A stretch of DNA of 64,000 nt from Pseudomonadota bacterium (GCA_023422775.1 JAFAGM010000142.1:1-64000); one strand, 5' to 3'; positions 17,775 through 27,453 are shown, numbered from the stretch's first letter. Notes: generated from the sequence alone by a model not told the origin. Made by a program: numbers and translations.

Positions 17775-18443
17775 ATGAAATTTGCGATTGTTGTCAGCCT
17801 CGGCCTGCTGGCGCTGGTTTCTCCCGCCGCAGCCCAGTCTCCGGTCGCAGTCGTCGAGGACGTTCAGGGCAAGGTGACCGGCGCCGAGTTCATGGACTAT
17901 GTGACGCCAAAATCCGTCATCAAGATCGGAGAGAATGGCTCGATCGTTCTCAGCTACATGAATTCCTGCCGGCGTGAGAAGATCAGCGGCGTCGGCACCG
18001 TGATCGTCGGCGCCGAGGAGAGCACCGTCCATCTCGCCGACCTGCAGGCCGAGAAGACGAATTGCGATTCCAGGCAGGCGAACGTAACCACGCGGCAGAC
18101 CAGCGGCGTCGCAGCCACCGTGCTGCGCAGCGTGGATCAGAGCAAATCCGCCTTGCCGGAACCGCAACTCACCCTTTATGGCGCCTCGCCGCTCGTGGAG
18201 GCCAGGGGACGCGGCAAGCTGACGGTGCGGCGTCTGGACGTTCCCGGCGAGCGTCAGGAGATCAGTTTGGGCGGCACCCAGCTCAAGGGAAAGTTCTTCG
18301 ACTTCGCCGGCGAGAACGTCGCGCTGGTCCCCGGCGGCCTCTACAGCGCCACGTTCAAGTCCTCGAAAATCGTGTTCCGGGTAGATCCGCAAGCCCAGCC
18401 CGGCGCGACGCCGATCGTCGGCCGGCTGCTGCGAATGGAATAG
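17775..18443 (+). CDS. Secreted FecR-like protein
   Basis: 222 residues with signal peptide MKFAIVVSLGLLALVSPAAA. The mature part (VVEDVQGKVTG, IKIGENGSIVLSYMNSC) resembles the FecR/periplasmic ligand fold often paired with CHASE2 proteins, and KFFDFAGENVALVPGGLYS follows near the end. ATG at 17763 is a possible alternative. It precedes the CHASE2 cyclase gene by 19 bp, so it likely supplies or presents a ligand to that sensor. Confidence 0.65.
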   Translation: MKFAIVVSLGLLALVSPAAAQSPVAVVEDVQGKVTGAEFMDYVTPKSVIKIGENGSIVLSYMNSCRREKISGVGTVIVGAEESTVHLADLQAEKTNCDSRQANVTTRQTSGVAATVLRSVDQSKSALPEPQLTLYGASPLVEARGRGKLTVRRLDVPGERQEISLGGTQLKGKFFDFAGENVALVPGGLYSATFKSSKIVFRVDPQAQPGATPIVGRLLRME

Positions 18444-18462
18444 GCGTGCCGGGCAAGCCATC

Positions 18463-20619
18463 TTGAGAATACGGCGCACCACGCGCGACAGGATTGTGAT
18501 CGCCGCCATCGCGCTGGTCTGCGCGGCGGCTTCGGTTTCTCCCATCGCCCGTCCAATCCGCGGGCTTTCCATCGACGTCCTCACCGCGCTGCGCTGGGAA
18601 GTGTTCGGCAGAAGACACGACCCTGCCACCTCGCCTGCCGTCGTCGTCGCGATGGACGAGGAGAGCTTGCGCACCGCGCCGTTCAAGGGGTCGCCGATGC
18701 TGACCTGGACCGGCGAGATCGGCCGCGTGCTGGCTGCAACGCTGGAGGGCGGCGCCAAAGTTGCCGGCTTCGACGTGGTGATTCCGAACTCGCTGGAGCA
18801 ATCCGAGATACCGTTCGGCGACGGCGTGCTGGGCGAAAAGGTCCGCGGTTTCGACCGCGACTTCCTGCGTGCGCTTGCCGGAGCGTCCGCCAGGGGCAAG
18901 GTGGTGCTGGGCGAAGTTCTGGGCAGCCGCCCGATCCTGCCCTCGCCCGGACAGCGCATCGCGGTGCGCCAGCAGCAGAATATCCGGCCGCTCAACGACC
19001 ATACCGACAGCGACGACGTGGTGCGGCGGCTGCCGCTGACCTTCACCATCGACGGCGCGAAAATGCCGACCATGGCAGTCGAACTGGCGGCACGGGCGCA
19101 GGCGACCGCGCCGCAATTCGACGAGCGCGGAAGGTTGACGCTTGCGGGCTACACGGTTCCGGGCCGGGTGCCCAACACGATGACCTTGAATTTCGAAGGC
19201 GGCGCCGATGACATCCCGACCTTCTCGTTTGCCGACCTGCGCGCGTGCGCCATCAGGAACGACAAGGATTATTTCCGGCGCTGGTTCGAAGGCAAGGTCG
19301 TCATCTTCGGCACCGTTCTCGACATCGAGGATCGCCGCATGACCTCGAAGCGCTTTGCGACCGGCATCGAGGGCGCGCGTGTACCGCGCTGCGCGGCCGA
19401 GAGCACGCCTGTCATCGCAGGCTCGCGGGTCAGTACGATCGCGGGCGTCTATGTCCACGCCACCGCGGTCAACAATTTGATCGCGCGCAACGCGGTGGTC
19501 GAACCCGGACCGCTGGCACGGCTGTCGATCGCTGCCCTGATCGCGGCGCTGGCGGCGGCTGCCGCCTGGACGCTGCGGCCCGTCATTGCCTTCTTTTCCT
19601 GGGCAGCCATGATCGCGCTTGGCGTGGCCGGCGCCACGGTTGCCTTCAATTTCACGCTGGCGCTGCCGGTCGTCGAACCGATCCTGGCAAGCGTTCTCGC
19701 CCTGGCCGCCACGATCGGCTTCCGCTTCGTCATCGCCGACAAGGACCGCCGCCTGCTGCAGAAGAGCTTCGCGCTCTACCTCGCTCCGCACGTCATCAAC
19801 CGGATGCTCTCGTCGAACAAGCTGCCCGAACTCGGCGGCGAGACCCGGAACGTGACAGTATTCTTCTCCGACATCGAGGGGTTTTCGCTGATCGCGGAAA
19901 AGATGTCGCCCGACGAGCTGATGTCGCTGATGAACGAGTATCTCTCGGCGATGACCGACGTCATCGAAAACCATGGCGGATATGTCGACAAATATATCGG
20001 GGATTCGGTCGTGGCGGTGTTCGGTGCGCCGGCCGACGATCCGGACCACGCCGCCAACGCGGCACGGGCGGCGCTGGACTGCTGCACGCAACTGGCCGAA
20101 CTCAACGCGTCTTCGGCGCTTTTTCACGAGCACAAGCTGGCACAGCGGATCGGGATCAATTCCGGCGAAGCTCTGGTCGGCAATTTCGGATCGCAGCGAC
20201 GCTTCAATTACTCGGTCATGAGCGACGCCGTGAACCTGGCTTCGCGGCTGGAGGGCGCCAACAAGTTCTACGGCACGACCATCATTGCCTCCGAGACCAC
20301 GGTCGCCCTTGCCGGCGAGGATTTTGCCTGGCGCGAGCTCGACGCGATCAGGGTCAAGGGACGGACCCAGGCGCTGAAAATCTACGAACTGATGGCGCTG
20401 GCGGGCGGACTCACCTCCTCGCAGCAGGCCTTGATCGAAAACTACGCCGGTGGACTTGCACACTGGCGCGCCCGCGAATTCGAACTGGCTGCGACGGCCT
20501 TTGGCCGTTCGGCCGACATCGACAGGCCAGCCTTGCTGTTTTGCCAGCGGGCGCGCGAATTAGCCCAGAACCCGCCTGGGACGGATTGGGACCCGATCCG
20601 GACGCTGCAGGAAAAATAG
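18463..20619 (+). CDS. CHASE2-domain adenylate/guanylate cyclase
   Basis: 718 residues in order: N-terminal membrane segment (about 8-28), extracytoplasmic CHASE2 sensor (about 35-340), two or three membrane helices (about 350-420), and a class III nucleotide cyclase domain (about 465-640) with VTVFFSDIEGFSLIAEKMS carrying the first metal Asp, GGYVDKYIGDSVVAVFGAP with the second, and SDAVNLASRLEGAN. It ends in a TPR-like tail. Starts with TTG at 18463. Converts ATP (or GTP) to the cyclic nucleotide in response to a periplasmic signal. Confidence 0.9.
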   Translation: MRIRRTTRDRIVIAAIALVCAAASVSPIARPIRGLSIDVLTALRWEVFGRRHDPATSPAVVVAMDEESLRTAPFKGSPMLTWTGEIGRVLAATLEGGAKVAGFDVVIPNSLEQSEIPFGDGVLGEKVRGFDRDFLRALAGASARGKVVLGEVLGSRPILPSPGQRIAVRQQQNIRPLNDHTDSDDVVRRLPLTFTIDGAKMPTMAVELAARAQATAPQFDERGRLTLAGYTVPGRVPNTMTLNFEGGADDIPTFSFADLRACAIRNDKDYFRRWFEGKVVIFGTVLDIEDRRMTSKRFATGIEGARVPRCAAESTPVIAGSRVSTIAGVYVHATAVNNLIARNAVVEPGPLARLSIAALIAALAAAAAWTLRPVIAFFSWAAMIALGVAGATVAFNFTLALPVVEPILASVLALAATIGFRFVIADKDRRLLQKSFALYLAPHVINRMLSSNKLPELGGETRNVTVFFSDIEGFSLIAEKMSPDELMSLMNEYLSAMTDVIENHGGYVDKYIGDSVVAVFGAPADDPDHAANAARAALDCCTQLAELNASSALFHEHKLAQRIGINSGEALVGNFGSQRRFNYSVMSDAVNLASRLEGANKFYGTTIIASETTVALAGEDFAWRELDAIRVKGRTQALKIYELMALAGGLTSSQQALIENYAGGLAHWRAREFELAATAFGRSADIDRPALLFCQRARELAQNPPGTDWDPIRTLQEK

Positions 20620-20741
20620 CGCCCCGACAGCCCCGTTTACTTTACCGCGCCAAACGGTCTCGCTGGACATCTCGACAAGCCCTGCCAAGGTGTATAGACG
20701 GGCGCGGCGCAATCCGGCGTCCCCTGCGAGTTCGTTGTCCG

Positions 20742-21521
20742 ATGACCAGCCCCAAGCGATATGACCGGATCGCCTTCGTCGCGAGCGCAAGCGCCGAGGC
20801 GCAGACCGCGCTGGCAAAACTCACCGCGCTCTACGGCAACCACGAGGCCGACGATGCCGACGTCGTGGTAGCGCTCGGCGGCGACGGATTGATGCTGCAG
20901 ACGCTGCACCGGCACATGCGTTCGGGCAAGCCGATCTACGGCATGCACCGCGGCACCGTCGGCTTCCTGATGAACGAGTTCACCACGCACGACCTGCACA
21001 CACGGCTCGCGGCGGCGAAGGAATCCCTGATCAATCCGCTCCTGATGCGCGCCACCGACGTCCATGGCGAGGTACATCTGCATCATGCCATCAACGAAGT
21101 CGCGCTGTTTCGCCAGACCAACCAGGCGGCCCATCTGCGCATCCTGATCGACGAACGCGAGCGCATGCCGGAACTGATCGCCGACGGCATCCTGGTGGCG
21201 ACGCCGGCCGGCTCGACGGCCTATAACCTCTCCGCGCAGGGTCCGATCCTGCCGATCAACGCCGCGCTGCTGGCGCTGACCCCGATCAGCGCGTTTCGCC
21301 CGCGGCGCTGGCGTGGCGCCCTGCTCCCCAACTCCGCCTTCGTGGTGATCGAGGTGCTCGAGGGCGAGAAGCGCCCGGTGGCCGCCGCGGCCGACCATGA
21401 CGATGTGCGCGACGTATGCCGCGTCGAGGTGCTCTCCGACAAGACGATCTCGATGCGGATGCTGTTCGACCCCGGCCACAGCCTGGAAGAACGCATCCTG
21501 CGCGAGCAGTTCGGATACTAA
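20742..21521 (+). CDS. nadK: NAD kinase
   Basis: 259-residue cytosolic enzyme that phosphorylates NAD to NADP. ATP/polyphosphate-site motif GGDG is at 46-49, followed by GTVGFLMNEF, the NAD-binding NEVALFR and the second loop TPAGSTAYNLSAQGPI. Length suits the alphaproteobacterial form. Separated from the cyclase gene by about 120 bp. Confidence 0.94.
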   Translation: MTSPKRYDRIAFVASASAEAQTALAKLTALYGNHEADDADVVVALGGDGLMLQTLHRHMRSGKPIYGMHRGTVGFLMNEFTTHDLHTRLAAAKESLINPLLMRATDVHGEVHLHHAINEVALFRQTNQAAHLRILIDERERMPELIADGILVATPAGSTAYNLSAQGPILPINAALLALTPISAFRPRRWRGALLPNSAFVVIEVLEGEKRPVAAAADHDDVRDVCRVEVLSDKTISMRMLFDPGHSLEERILREQFGY

Positions 21522-21622
21522 TTTCGCAGGGCTGACGCCCTCGCCGGCCGGTTTGCAACCCTTCGTTAACCGGCGCCGCGATACGGTTAACGGCAGGTAT
21601 ACCGTTTTGGCCGGGCCGGACC

Positions 21623-22168
21623 ATGTATCGCATCGACTTCAACAAGCTGCGATTTCTGATTTGCGACGACAATCCGCACATGCGCCGCATCCTGCGCACG
21701 CTGTTGCATTCGTTCGGCGCGCGCGAAGCCTATGAGGCCGAGGACGGCGCCACCGCGCTCGAAATGTACAGCCACTACGTACCCGATATCGTCATCACCG
21801 ACTGGGCGATGCCGATCTTCGACGGTCTCGAACTGGCGCAGATGATCCGGCAGCCGGATTCCAAGGGCAATCCCTACGCGCCGATCATCATGCTGACGGG
21901 ACATTCGGAGAAGCGCCGCGTCACGTTCGCGCGCGACGCCGGCGTCACCGAGTTCCTGGCGAAGCCGATCTCGGCCAAGGGACTCTACCAGCGCATTCTC
22001 AACGTCGTCGCCAACCCGCGCCCGTTCATCAAGACCAAAACCTATTTCGGCCCGGACCGCCGGCGCAACACCAACAATGCCTATATCGGACCCGAACGCC
22101 GCGTCGGCGGCGAGATGGAAGTCCTGCAACAGCCGTCACTGCTCGACAAGGCGCGGACCAGCGTCTAG
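21623..22168 (+). CDS. Receiver-domain response regulator
   Basis: 181 residues: a CheY-like receiver (1-130) with acidic pair D15/D16, phospho-acceptor D60 in ITDWAMP, T92 and K114, plus a basic tail of about 50 residues with FGPDRRR and IGPERR and no DNA-binding fold. It probably signals by protein contact. The adjacent Hpt protein is a likely phosphate donor or acceptor. Confidence 0.88.
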   Translation: MYRIDFNKLRFLICDDNPHMRRILRTLLHSFGAREAYEAEDGATALEMYSHYVPDIVITDWAMPIFDGLELAQMIRQPDSKGNPYAPIIMLTGHSEKRRVTFARDAGVTEFLAKPISAKGLYQRILNVVANPRPFIKTKTYFGPDRRRNTNNAYIGPERRVGGEMEVLQQPSLLDKARTSV

Positions 22169-22189
22169 CGCCGGCCTGGAGAAATCATC

Positions 22190-22768
22190 ATGGCAAAGGA
22201 AAAGTCCGGGTCGCTGCAGATCACGTCGTTCGCAGATCATCACGTCATCACGCAGCCCAATCCGCTGCGCAAGGTGCTGCTGCGCGTCCCTGAATCCGAC
22301 CTCGACGATCCGGTCGCGCGCGCGGAAAAGGCGCTTGCGGGACTATCCGGCGAATTCAAGAACTGGATGACCATCGAGGCCGACCGGCTATCGGCGGCGC
22401 ATGCCGTCATTCTCCGTGAAGGCTTCGCCAACGAGAACCGCGAAGAACTGTTTCGCGCCGCCCATGACATCAAGGGCGACGCCGCAACCTTCGGCTTCCC
22501 CTCCGCCGGCGCCGCCGCCGAGAGCCTGTGCCGTATCATAGAACACGCGCCCGACCTCGACCTCGTCCCCGAGGATCTGATCACCCATCACATCAACGCC
22601 ATTCAGGCGATCGTGCGCGAACGCACCAAGCTCGACACCGCGGTGATGGCGAGCGCCCTGAGCAAGCAGTTGCGCGGGGTTGCGGACGAGTTCCTGGTCA
22701 TGGCCAACCGCGACCGGCCCGAGCATCTCGAAGCCATCCTGGCGCCGAGCATCGTTCCCGCGGAATAG
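22190..22768 (+). CDS. Hpt-domain phosphotransfer protein
   Basis: 192 residues of mostly helix with the Hpt motif ELFRAAHDIKGDAATFGFP around phospho-His 92. It begins 21 bp after the receiver gene, a strong hint for a phosphorelay pair. The input kinase is not in view. Confidence 0.85.
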   Translation: MAKEKSGSLQITSFADHHVITQPNPLRKVLLRVPESDLDDPVARAEKALAGLSGEFKNWMTIEADRLSAAHAVILREGFANENREELFRAAHDIKGDAATFGFPSAGAAAESLCRIIEHAPDLDLVPEDLITHHINAIQAIVRERTKLDTAVMASALSKQLRGVADEFLVMANRDRPEHLEAILAPSIVPAE

Positions 22769-22786
22769 GCCTCACTCCCTCCCCAT

Positions 22787-22836
22787 CATTGCGAGCCATC
22801 CGGCGGCGCTTCGCGCCGACCGGGTGGCTCGCAATG
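22787..22836. repeat. Short palindromic repeat
   Basis: CATTGCGAGCC (22787) pairs with GGCTCGCAATG (22826), with an inner GGCGCTTCGCGCC. Lies between the converging Hpt and DUF2336 genes and may terminate both. Confidence 0.75.
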
Positions 22837-22863
22837 ACGGATCGCCTGGGTTCTCTGCGAAAT

Positions 22864-24039
22864 CTACGCCGCGATCAGATCTCGCGCCGGCGGGACGAAC
22901 GCCTCGTCGGCGACCAGTTCCTCGCAGAACGTGCGGGCTTCCTCGCGCGCGGATTCGGTCGCGAATCGACGCAACAGGATCAGCAGCGGCTCGGCGGCCT
23001 GGCGATCGGTCGCGCAATGGGTCAGCACGCGCTCGACCATGCGGCGGCGCAGGTTTGCAGCGCCGTCCGGCGTGTCGACATACCCGGTCTCGTGGCTGGC
23101 TTCGAGCGCCACGCGGAAGGCGCCGAAGGTGGACTCAGGAAATCCTGCACGGATCAGCAGCGCCTGCACGCCGGCGCCGCCGCGGTCGTGCAGCAGCGCG
23201 GTGACGCGGGCGAGCGGCAGGCTCGCCAGTTCGGCAAGCGATGACTCGAACAGTTCGAGATTGCCCGACAACAGCGCGCGCAGGATCAGGCCCGCGGTAA
23301 GTTGTCCGGTGGCGCGCAGATGCTGCACCAGGCCCTGCATGTCCTCACCGCGCGAGCGCGCCGCGATACTCACGGCCGAGCGCTCGCGCGCTTCATCCGC
23401 AAGCCGCCCTGCCCGGTCGGCACTCAGCCAGTTTCGCGCGACGACGAACTGCGCCAGCGTATCGGTGAGCTTGGCGACCAGCGCGGCGCGCGTGGCGGCG
23501 GGCAGCCCTTCCAGGACCAGCAGCGCTTCCCGGATCGCGGCGAGATGGCCGTGACGCTCGACGATGCGATCCCATGAAAACGGCGCCAGCTCGGCGTAGG
23601 CGTTTTCGATCAGTTCGAGCGCTGCGGCGGCCGAGCCGACTTCGGCAATGGCGGCGGAGACCGAAGGCGGCAGATTGATGCGGCGGGCGATGGCGCACTG
23701 GATGTCGCTGGTGCCGGTCGCAACGATGTCGACGAGGTCGGCGTCGATCAGGAGCGGTGAATGTTCGAGAACCGGCAGCGCGATCGACGGCTGGTCGAGC
23801 GAGAGCGCCTGCACGATCGCTGCCGGCGCTTCCGCGCTGCGCGCGAACACTTCCGCCATCGCCTGCCGCACCAGCGGGGAAGGATCGTCGAGCAGCATCA
23901 GCAGCGCGCCTTCGGCGGCGGTGCGATCCTCCTCGGTGAGATCCGAGATCAACCAGGCCCGGGCCAATGCCCGGGTCGCCTCTGCCCGCTCGCCTGCCGG
24001 AGCGGTACGAATCCAACTGATGAACTGCCGAACTATCAT
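22864..24039 (-). CDS. DUF2336 helical-repeat protein
   Basis: 391-residue protein of the alphaproteobacterial DUF2336 family, whose members are HEAT-like helical repeats of unknown role. Recognisable are ALARAWLISDLTEEDRTAAE, LLDDPSPLVRQAMAEVF and the repeated Ala/Leu helices. ATG at 24039 fits the family start; a longer frame begins at 24090. Signalling neighbours (receiver, Hpt) suggest a regulatory role. Confidence 0.82.
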   Translation of the reverse strand: MIVRQFISWIRTAPAGERAEATRALARAWLISDLTEEDRTAAEGALLMLLDDPSPLVRQAMAEVFARSAEAPAAIVQALSLDQPSIALPVLEHSPLLIDADLVDIVATGTSDIQCAIARRINLPPSVSAAIAEVGSAAAALELIENAYAELAPFSWDRIVERHGHLAAIREALLVLEGLPAATRAALVAKLTDTLAQFVVARNWLSADRAGRLADEARERSAVSIAARSRGEDMQGLVQHLRATGQLTAGLILRALLSGNLELFESSLAELASLPLARVTALLHDRGGAGVQALLIRAGFPESTFGAFRVALEASHETGYVDTPDGAANLRRRMVERVLTHCATDRQAAEPLLILLRRFATESAREEARTFCEELVADEAFVPPARDLIAA

Positions 24040-24206
24040 GGTCTGGCTTACGCAACCTGTGACGACACCGTGACGCGATGCCACTGTCATACAAAATAAA
24101 CCATGACGCTTAACAAAGGGTTCACCATAAACGGCTGGTTTGATTGACGTTTTGTTAAGGGTGCGGCGACCGGCCTTGCGCGCGGTGCGCGGAGCCGTGC
24201 AGCGGC

Positions 24207-25259
24207 CTAGCTGCTGAACGTGCCGAAGCGGTCGCTGAACAGATCAAGGCGGCCGGGCGCGCGGACTTCCGGCGTGGTCGAAGTGATCGAAGTCGCCGAC
24301 GCAATGGGGGTTGCTGGCGCATTCGAGGTTGCTGATGCAACCGGGGTTGGCGACGAACCGCTACCCCACAATTCCTGCACCGCAGGCGAGATCGGCTCCC
24401 TGCGTTCGCCGGCCTGGAACAGCGAGCGGAACATCGGCTCGGATTGCGCGGAAGCCGTTTGCGATGTCGCCGCCACCGGCGTCACGGCGCGCTGGTCGGG
24501 GAAGCTCGATAGATAGGCGGCGTTGTCGATCGCTGTCGTCGCCGGTGCTGCGCTCGCCACCGTGACGCGCCGAGGCAGATCGCCGCCGACCGCCGCCATC
24601 GCCGTGCGCGTCGCCGGCGAATTGGCGGCGCCTTCATAGCGCGCGTTCAGCACCGAGTAGACCTGGGAAACGCTGCGGGCCTGCCCCGACCGGTCATAGA
24701 AGATCGACTGGTTGGCCGCCGCCGCGTTCGGAAACATTCGCGCCGCGGACGCGCCCGGATTGTCTTCGGCGTTCCGGATCAGCTTGCCGGCGCCGCCCAC
24801 CCCCAGGAAATGCGCCATGTAGAGTTCGGCATCGGTCGGGCGGCGGCCGATCTTGCCGGTCAGCTTGAAACTGTTCGACTGCGTCAGCACCGCCGCCATC
24901 GACGAGGCGGCATCCGGATCGTCGCGCAGCCGCATGATCGCGGCGCGCGCGGCGGGATCGCTGACCGAGTAGCCGCCGGATGGATCTTTGGTGATGGCGT
25001 CGGCATATTTGCCGTAGCCGAGATGGGCGCCCGCCTCCTTCACCGTGCCGAGCCAGGTCTGGTCGATGAACTGAAACAGCCCGCGCGCCGACGACGTCGT
25101 TGCGGCGGCCTTCGGGTTGAAGTTGGATTCCATCTTCGCGGTCGCGAGCAGATATTCAAAGCTGGCGCCGGTGGTCGACGCGGCCTGCCTGATCGAGCCC
25201 GCAATCTTCAGGCGCGCGGGATCGACACTTGCCGTGGCGTTTATTGTGTCGACCGACAT
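24207..25259 (-). CDS. Lytic transglycosylase-fold protein
   Basis: 350 residues. An SLT/lysozyme-like domain occupies about 15-200: catalytic Glu in ATAKMESNFNP (E44), SSARGLFQFIDQTWL, and ELYMAHFLGVGGAGKLI. The C-terminal 150 residues are low complexity Ala/Ser/Thr/Pro. No signal peptide is seen, so export may be flagellar-type or otherwise unusual. It resembles flagellum-associated hydrolases of this group. Confidence 0.82.
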   Translation of the reverse strand: MSVDTINATASVDPARLKIAGSIRQAASTTGASFEYLLATAKMESNFNPKAAATTSSARGLFQFIDQTWLGTVKEAGAHLGYGKYADAITKDPSGGYSVSDPAARAAIMRLRDDPDAASSMAAVLTQSNSFKLTGKIGRRPTDAELYMAHFLGVGGAGKLIRNAEDNPGASAARMFPNAAAANQSIFYDRSGQARSVSQVYSVLNARYEGAANSPATRTAMAAVGGDLPRRVTVASAAPATTAIDNAAYLSSFPDQRAVTPVAATSQTASAQSEPMFRSLFQAGERREPISPAVQELWGSGSSPTPVASATSNAPATPIASATSITSTTPEVRAPGRLDLFSDRFGTFSS

Positions 25260-25381
25260 GTCTCCGGTGCCCCGCTCCTCGCGAAAACGACGCGCGGCCT
25301 CTCATGGCGCTGACAATCAGCGCCCGCATGCGGCCGAGACTGCCGCAATCATGGTTAATGAGGGGTTAAGGGATTTCCTCT

Positions 25382-25486
25382 CCGTCATTCCGGGATGGTC
25401 CGAAGGACCAGACCCGGAATCTCGAGATTCTCAGGTGCGCAATTGCGCACCATCGTTCGCATCTTCGATGCGCCCCGGAATGACGG
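25382..25486. repeat. Palindromic intergenic repeat
   Basis: CCGTCATTCCGGG (25382-25394) is an exact inverse match of CCCGGAATGACGG (25474-25486), with smaller nested palindromes (GTGCGCAATTGCGCAC). Ends just before the hisI stop. Confidence 0.8.
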
Positions 25487-25488
25487 AG

Positions 25489-25917
25489 TTATTTCCGATA
25501 CACTTCGCTCGGATCGAACTGCCGGTCCGCATCCACGAACGACAGCCGCGCGCCGCCGTCGGCGGCGTCGACCTTGCGGTAGAAGCAGGAACGCCGGCCG
25601 GTGTGGCAGGCAGCGCCGACCTGTTCGACCCGGATCCAGACCGCGTCCTGGTCGCAATCCAGGCGCATCTCGACCACGCGCTGGGTCTGACCCGAGGTCT
25701 CACCTTTCCGCCATAACGCGTTGCGCGACCGGCTGAAGTACCAGGCATCGCCGCTTTCGATCGTCCTGCGCAGCGCCTCGTCGTTCATGTGCGCGACCAT
25801 CAGCACGTCGCCGGTCGCAGCGTCGGTCGCCACGCACGTCACGAGCCCGGACGCGTCGAATTTGGGCTGGAAATTGAGCCCTTCTTCGCGGTCGTGGTCA
25901 TGTTTTGAAGCGGACAC
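25489..25917 (-). CDS. hisI: Phosphoribosyl-AMP cyclohydrolase
   Basis: 142-residue monofunctional HisI, histidine pathway step 3 (opens PR-AMP). Mg and Zn ligands are visible: D87, C88, D89 and D91 in RLDCDQDA, then C104 and C111 in GAACHTGRRSCFY. VAHMNDEALRRTIESGDAWYFSRSR is the family N-terminal block (about 41-65). The other his genes are not nearby. Confidence 0.95.
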   Translation of the reverse strand: MSASKHDHDREEGLNFQPKFDASGLVTCVATDAATGDVLMVAHMNDEALRRTIESGDAWYFSRSRNALWRKGETSGQTQRVVEMRLDCDQDAVWIRVEQVGAACHTGRRSCFYRKVDAADGGARLSFVDADRQFDPSEVYRK

Positions 25918-25937
25918 GGTTAGCCTCGCAGATCCAT

Positions 25938-25987
25938 AGCGTTTTCAAGCGAAGTGGACGCCGGTTCGCGTGAAGAAAACGCGTCAA
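25938..25987 (+). repeat. Dispersed repeat, core copy
   Basis: AGCGTTTTCAAGCGAAGTGG then CGCCGGTTCGCGTGAAGAAAACGCG: matches the left half of the 29090-29188 element. Confidence 0.7.
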
Positions 25988-26006
25988 TTCAAAGAGGCAA
26001 GCGAGG

Positions 26007-26744
26007 TTACCGGTTCGGTCCTCGCACCAGGGACAGAAAACGCTGCTGCTCTGCCGGGTTGTCGCGGAACATGCCGGTGAAGCGGCTGGTGAACGTCGTC
26101 GCGCCGTGCTTGGCGACGCCGCGCACCGACATGCAGGTATGCTCCGCCTCGATCAGCACCGCAACGCCGCGGGGCTTGAGCACCTCGTCGATCGCGGCCG
26201 CGATCTGCGCGGTGAGATGTTCCTGGGTCTGCAGGCGCCGGGCAAAGATGTCTGTGAGCCGCGCCAGCTTCGACAGCCCCACCACCCGTTCGACCGGCGT
26301 ATAGGCGATGTGCGCCTTGCCGTAGAACGGCATCATGTGGTGCTCGCACTGCGAGGTGAATTCAATGTCGCGGATCAGCACGAAATCGTCATAGCCCGCC
26401 GTCTCGCCGAAAGTGCGGTCCAGCACCTCGGCGGGGCACTGGTGGTAGCCCTGGTAGAGTTCGTCGAAGGCCTCGACCACCCGGCGTGGCGTATCCATCA
26501 GACCCTCGCGGTCGGGATTCTCGCCGATATAGCTCAAGAGGATGTGCACCGCCTGCTCGGCCTCGGCGCGCGACGGGCGCGGCAGGTCGGCGCGGACGGC
26601 TGCGGCCAGGAATTCCGCGGGATCGAGCTCGGCGGGGCGGGTTTCCGGCACCACATCGGGCGATTTGACGTCGGAGGGCTTGCCGTCTGAAGGCTTGACG
26701 TCAGAAGGCTTGCCGGGCCGTAGCGATTTGATCAGTGCGTCCAT
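26007..26744 (-). CDS. folE: GTP cyclohydrolase I
   Basis: 245 residues. Catalyses GTP to dihydroneopterin triphosphate, first step of folate/pterin synthesis. Zinc site C133, H136 in SQCEHHMMPF and a later Cys in EHTCMSVRGV; substrate block VGLSKLARL. The first about 40 residues are a low-complexity repeat of KPSDV/KPSDG units, unusual for FolE and probably disordered. Confidence 0.94.
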   Translation of the reverse strand: MDALIKSLRPGKPSDVKPSDGKPSDVKSPDVVPETRPAELDPAEFLAAAVRADLPRPSRAEAEQAVHILLSYIGENPDREGLMDTPRRVVEAFDELYQGYHQCPAEVLDRTFGETAGYDDFVLIRDIEFTSQCEHHMMPFYGKAHIAYTPVERVVGLSKLARLTDIFARRLQTQEHLTAQIAAAIDEVLKPRGVAVLIEAEHTCMSVRGVAKHGATTFTSRFTGMFRDNPAEQQRFLSLVRGPNR

Positions 26745-26975
26745 GTCTTCTCCGTTCGACCGGCCCCAACAGGCCGGAGTGTCACCGGGCAGACGGGGGC
26801 GGATTTTCCGCCGGACGCCTGAGTCCCATCACAAAACACCGCGGCACTGGAATGGTTTCCATTCCGCCGCCTCGGCGAACGGCCGGGCTGTTCTTCCGCC
26901 GCTCCCGTTCATATATAGAACGGTGAAACCCAGCCGCCAAGGGCGCTCGCACTGCCGAGCGCGGGACCCTGATCC

Positions 26976-27419
26976 ATGCTGAACGACATTTACAACAAGC
27001 GGATCATCGAATTGGCGGGGAATATCCCCCGCCTCGGCCGCCTCCCCGACCCCCACGCCAGCGCCACCGCCCACTCCAAATTGTGCGGTTCCACGGTCAA
27101 GATCGACCTCAAGATGGACGGACCGGTCGTGACCGACTTCGCCCATGACGTGAAGGCCTGCGCGCTGGGCCAGGCGTCCTCCTCGATCATGGCGAGCCAC
27201 GTGGTCGGCTCGACCGCGGACGAACTGCGCGAATTGCGCGAGACCGTGCGCAAGATGCTGAAGGAAAACGGCAGTCCGCCCCAGGGCAAATGGGCCGACA
27301 TCGCGCTGCTGGAGCCGGTGCGCGACTACAAGGCCCGGCACGCCTCGACCATGCTGACGTTCGATGCCGTGGTCGATGCGATCGGCCAGATCGAAGCCCG
27401 GGCGAAGCAGCCAGCGTAG
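26976..27419 (+). CDS. NifU/IscU-like scaffold protein
   Basis: 147-residue Fe-S cluster assembly scaffold homologue (NifU N-terminal family). Cys ligands C37 (KLCGST) and C62 (KACALGQASSS) are present. The usual third His-Cys pair (HC) reads RHAS: H122 is there but the Cys position is Ala. Such altered members occur in alphaproteobacteria, so it may hold clusters differently or act in another step. Divergent from folE. Confidence 0.85.
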   Translation: MLNDIYNKRIIELAGNIPRLGRLPDPHASATAHSKLCGSTVKIDLKMDGPVVTDFAHDVKACALGQASSSIMASHVVGSTADELRELRETVRKMLKENGSPPQGKWADIALLEPVRDYKARHASTMLTFDAVVDAIGQIEARAKQPA

Positions 27420-27453
27420 TAGGCTTGGGGGTACGTCCTGCCCAGCGCAATCC

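Noticed and set aside
18355..20463. Long minus-strand ORF (702 codons) opposite the CHASE2 cyclase
   Set aside because: Shadow frame; Arg/Gly/Asp-rich with no motif.
19245..21521. Very long plus-strand ORF reaching into nadK
   Set aside because: First part is an out-of-frame shadow of the cyclase; only the part from 20742 (nadK) is real.
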